Source: Elizabethkingia argenteiflava (GTDB lineage Bacteria > Bacteroidota > Bacteroidia > Flavobacteriales > Weeksellaceae). From it: a stretch of 55,182 nt of DNA. The notes beneath the pieces are model-generated. The model did no database searches. It worked only from the letters and a program-made list of their open reading frames with translations, and was not told the origin of the DNA. The stretch spans positions 1-55,182 of the forward strand of contig NZ_JAAABJ010000651.1 of NCBI RefSeq assembly GCF_009904105.1. The letters run 5' to 3'. The first letter of the stretch is position 1. Every line of letters starts with the position of its first letter. Positions 54,956-55,182 of the stretch are shown here, one piece after another. The translations under genes were made by a program, and so were the position numbers.

Positions 54956-55182
54956 TTAATTATTGCTCGCTGTTTGAACATCGGTTGTTTTAATATCGGT
55001 ACCCAATCTCTGCAGATAAGCGATAAGGGCTATAATTTCTCGATTTTCTAGTGGGATAAATTTATTTCCTTTCAGAGCTTGCTCTTTTTCTACCTGTTCT
55101 TTAATATCCGCAGCTTCTGCGTAAATTTTGGTGGTAATGCTTTTGGCCTGGTTATTGGCCCATGCAGTTGCCGAGTCGATCT
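54956..55182 (-). CDS. ccoO: cbb3 oxidase subunit II (CcoO or CcoNO fusion), C-terminal end
   Basis: Minus-strand frame open from the window edge to a stop at 54956-54958 (75 codons). It ends with AWANNQAKSITTKIYAEAAD, then ENREIIALIAYLQRLGTDIK and a short polar tail. This is the C-terminal part of the monohaem CcoO domain. In Bacteroidota this domain is often fused to CcoN, but that part is outside the window. Confidence 0.85.
   Translation of the reverse strand, partial: IDSATAWANNQAKSITTKIYAEAADIKEQVEKEQALKGNKFIPLENREIIALIAYLQRLGTDIKTTDVQTASNN

Overview
The window is a low-GC chromosomal segment from a member of the Bacteroidota, most likely Flavobacteriia (Weeksellaceae/Chryseobacterium-like). 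The basis is gene content: an S46 dipeptidyl peptidase, a Bacteroidota-type RNA polymerase omega, the LptE/BamD pairings, an MlaE/MlaF pair separated from its MCE protein, and a cbb3 oxidase locus whose CcoP carries only one haem motif. Several starts are also preceded by the phylum's TAnnTTTG -7 element instead of a sigma70-like -10. No rRNA, tRNA, CRISPR array or prophage was seen. Almost everything is single-copy housekeeping gene content; the accessory-looking material is at the left edge (1-3.9 kb) and in the 25.9-26.5 kb gap.

Layout. 0-0.33 kb: the 5' end of an IS256-family transposase cut by the window edge. 0.68-3.94 kb: three tandem copies of a zinc-metallopeptidase lipoprotein, each with its own hairpin terminator; copy 1 is intact, copy 2 is shifted at a run of eight C, copy 3 has a frameshift and a nonsense codon. 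4.0-7.4 kb: ChaA-type cation/proton antiporter and S46 dipeptidyl peptidase. 7.6-12.8 kb: miaB, a sigma54-type activator without receiver domain, lptE and a repeat-containing acidic protein. 12.9-14.6 kb (minus): tatD-tcdA-rnpA. 14.7-19.4 kb: TetR regulator plus TolC/EmrA/EmrB tripartite efflux operon with a candidate autoregulatory operator inside the promoter. 19.5-23.9 kb: bamD, rpoZ, coaBC, recN. 24.1-25.9 kb: membrane-anchored MutS-like ATPase.

25.9-26.5 kb: a gap holding an unlisted 36-codon microgene with a bacteriocin-type leader, and the fumC terminator. 26.5-29.6 kb: divergent class II (fumC) and class I fumarases. 29.7-33.8 kb: small membrane proteins, prfA, a DUF4251-like lipoprotein, an M48 peptidase lipoprotein and a beta-barrel protein. 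33.8-38.8 kb (minus): mlaE-mlaF and pgi-folD-queE. 39.4-43.0 kb (minus): DoxX, lon, PH-like membrane protein. 43.3-49.7 kb: ppiD, MCE protein (the probable partner of MlaEF), a two-gene membrane Fe-S oxidoreductase resembling a split EtfD, a conserved hypothetical and a lipoprotein. 49.8-51.1 kb: serS. 51.1-55.2 kb (minus): cbb3 oxidase operon ccoO(end)-ccoQ-ccoP-ccoG-ccoH-TauE/SafE, running off the right edge.

Functionally, much of the window serves the cell envelope (LptE, BamD, PpiD, Mla, efflux, several lipoproteins and proteases) and central or respiratory metabolism (fumarases, Pgi, FolD, cbb3 oxidase, Fe-S oxidoreductase). All family assignments come from reading motifs by eye; no database search was run.
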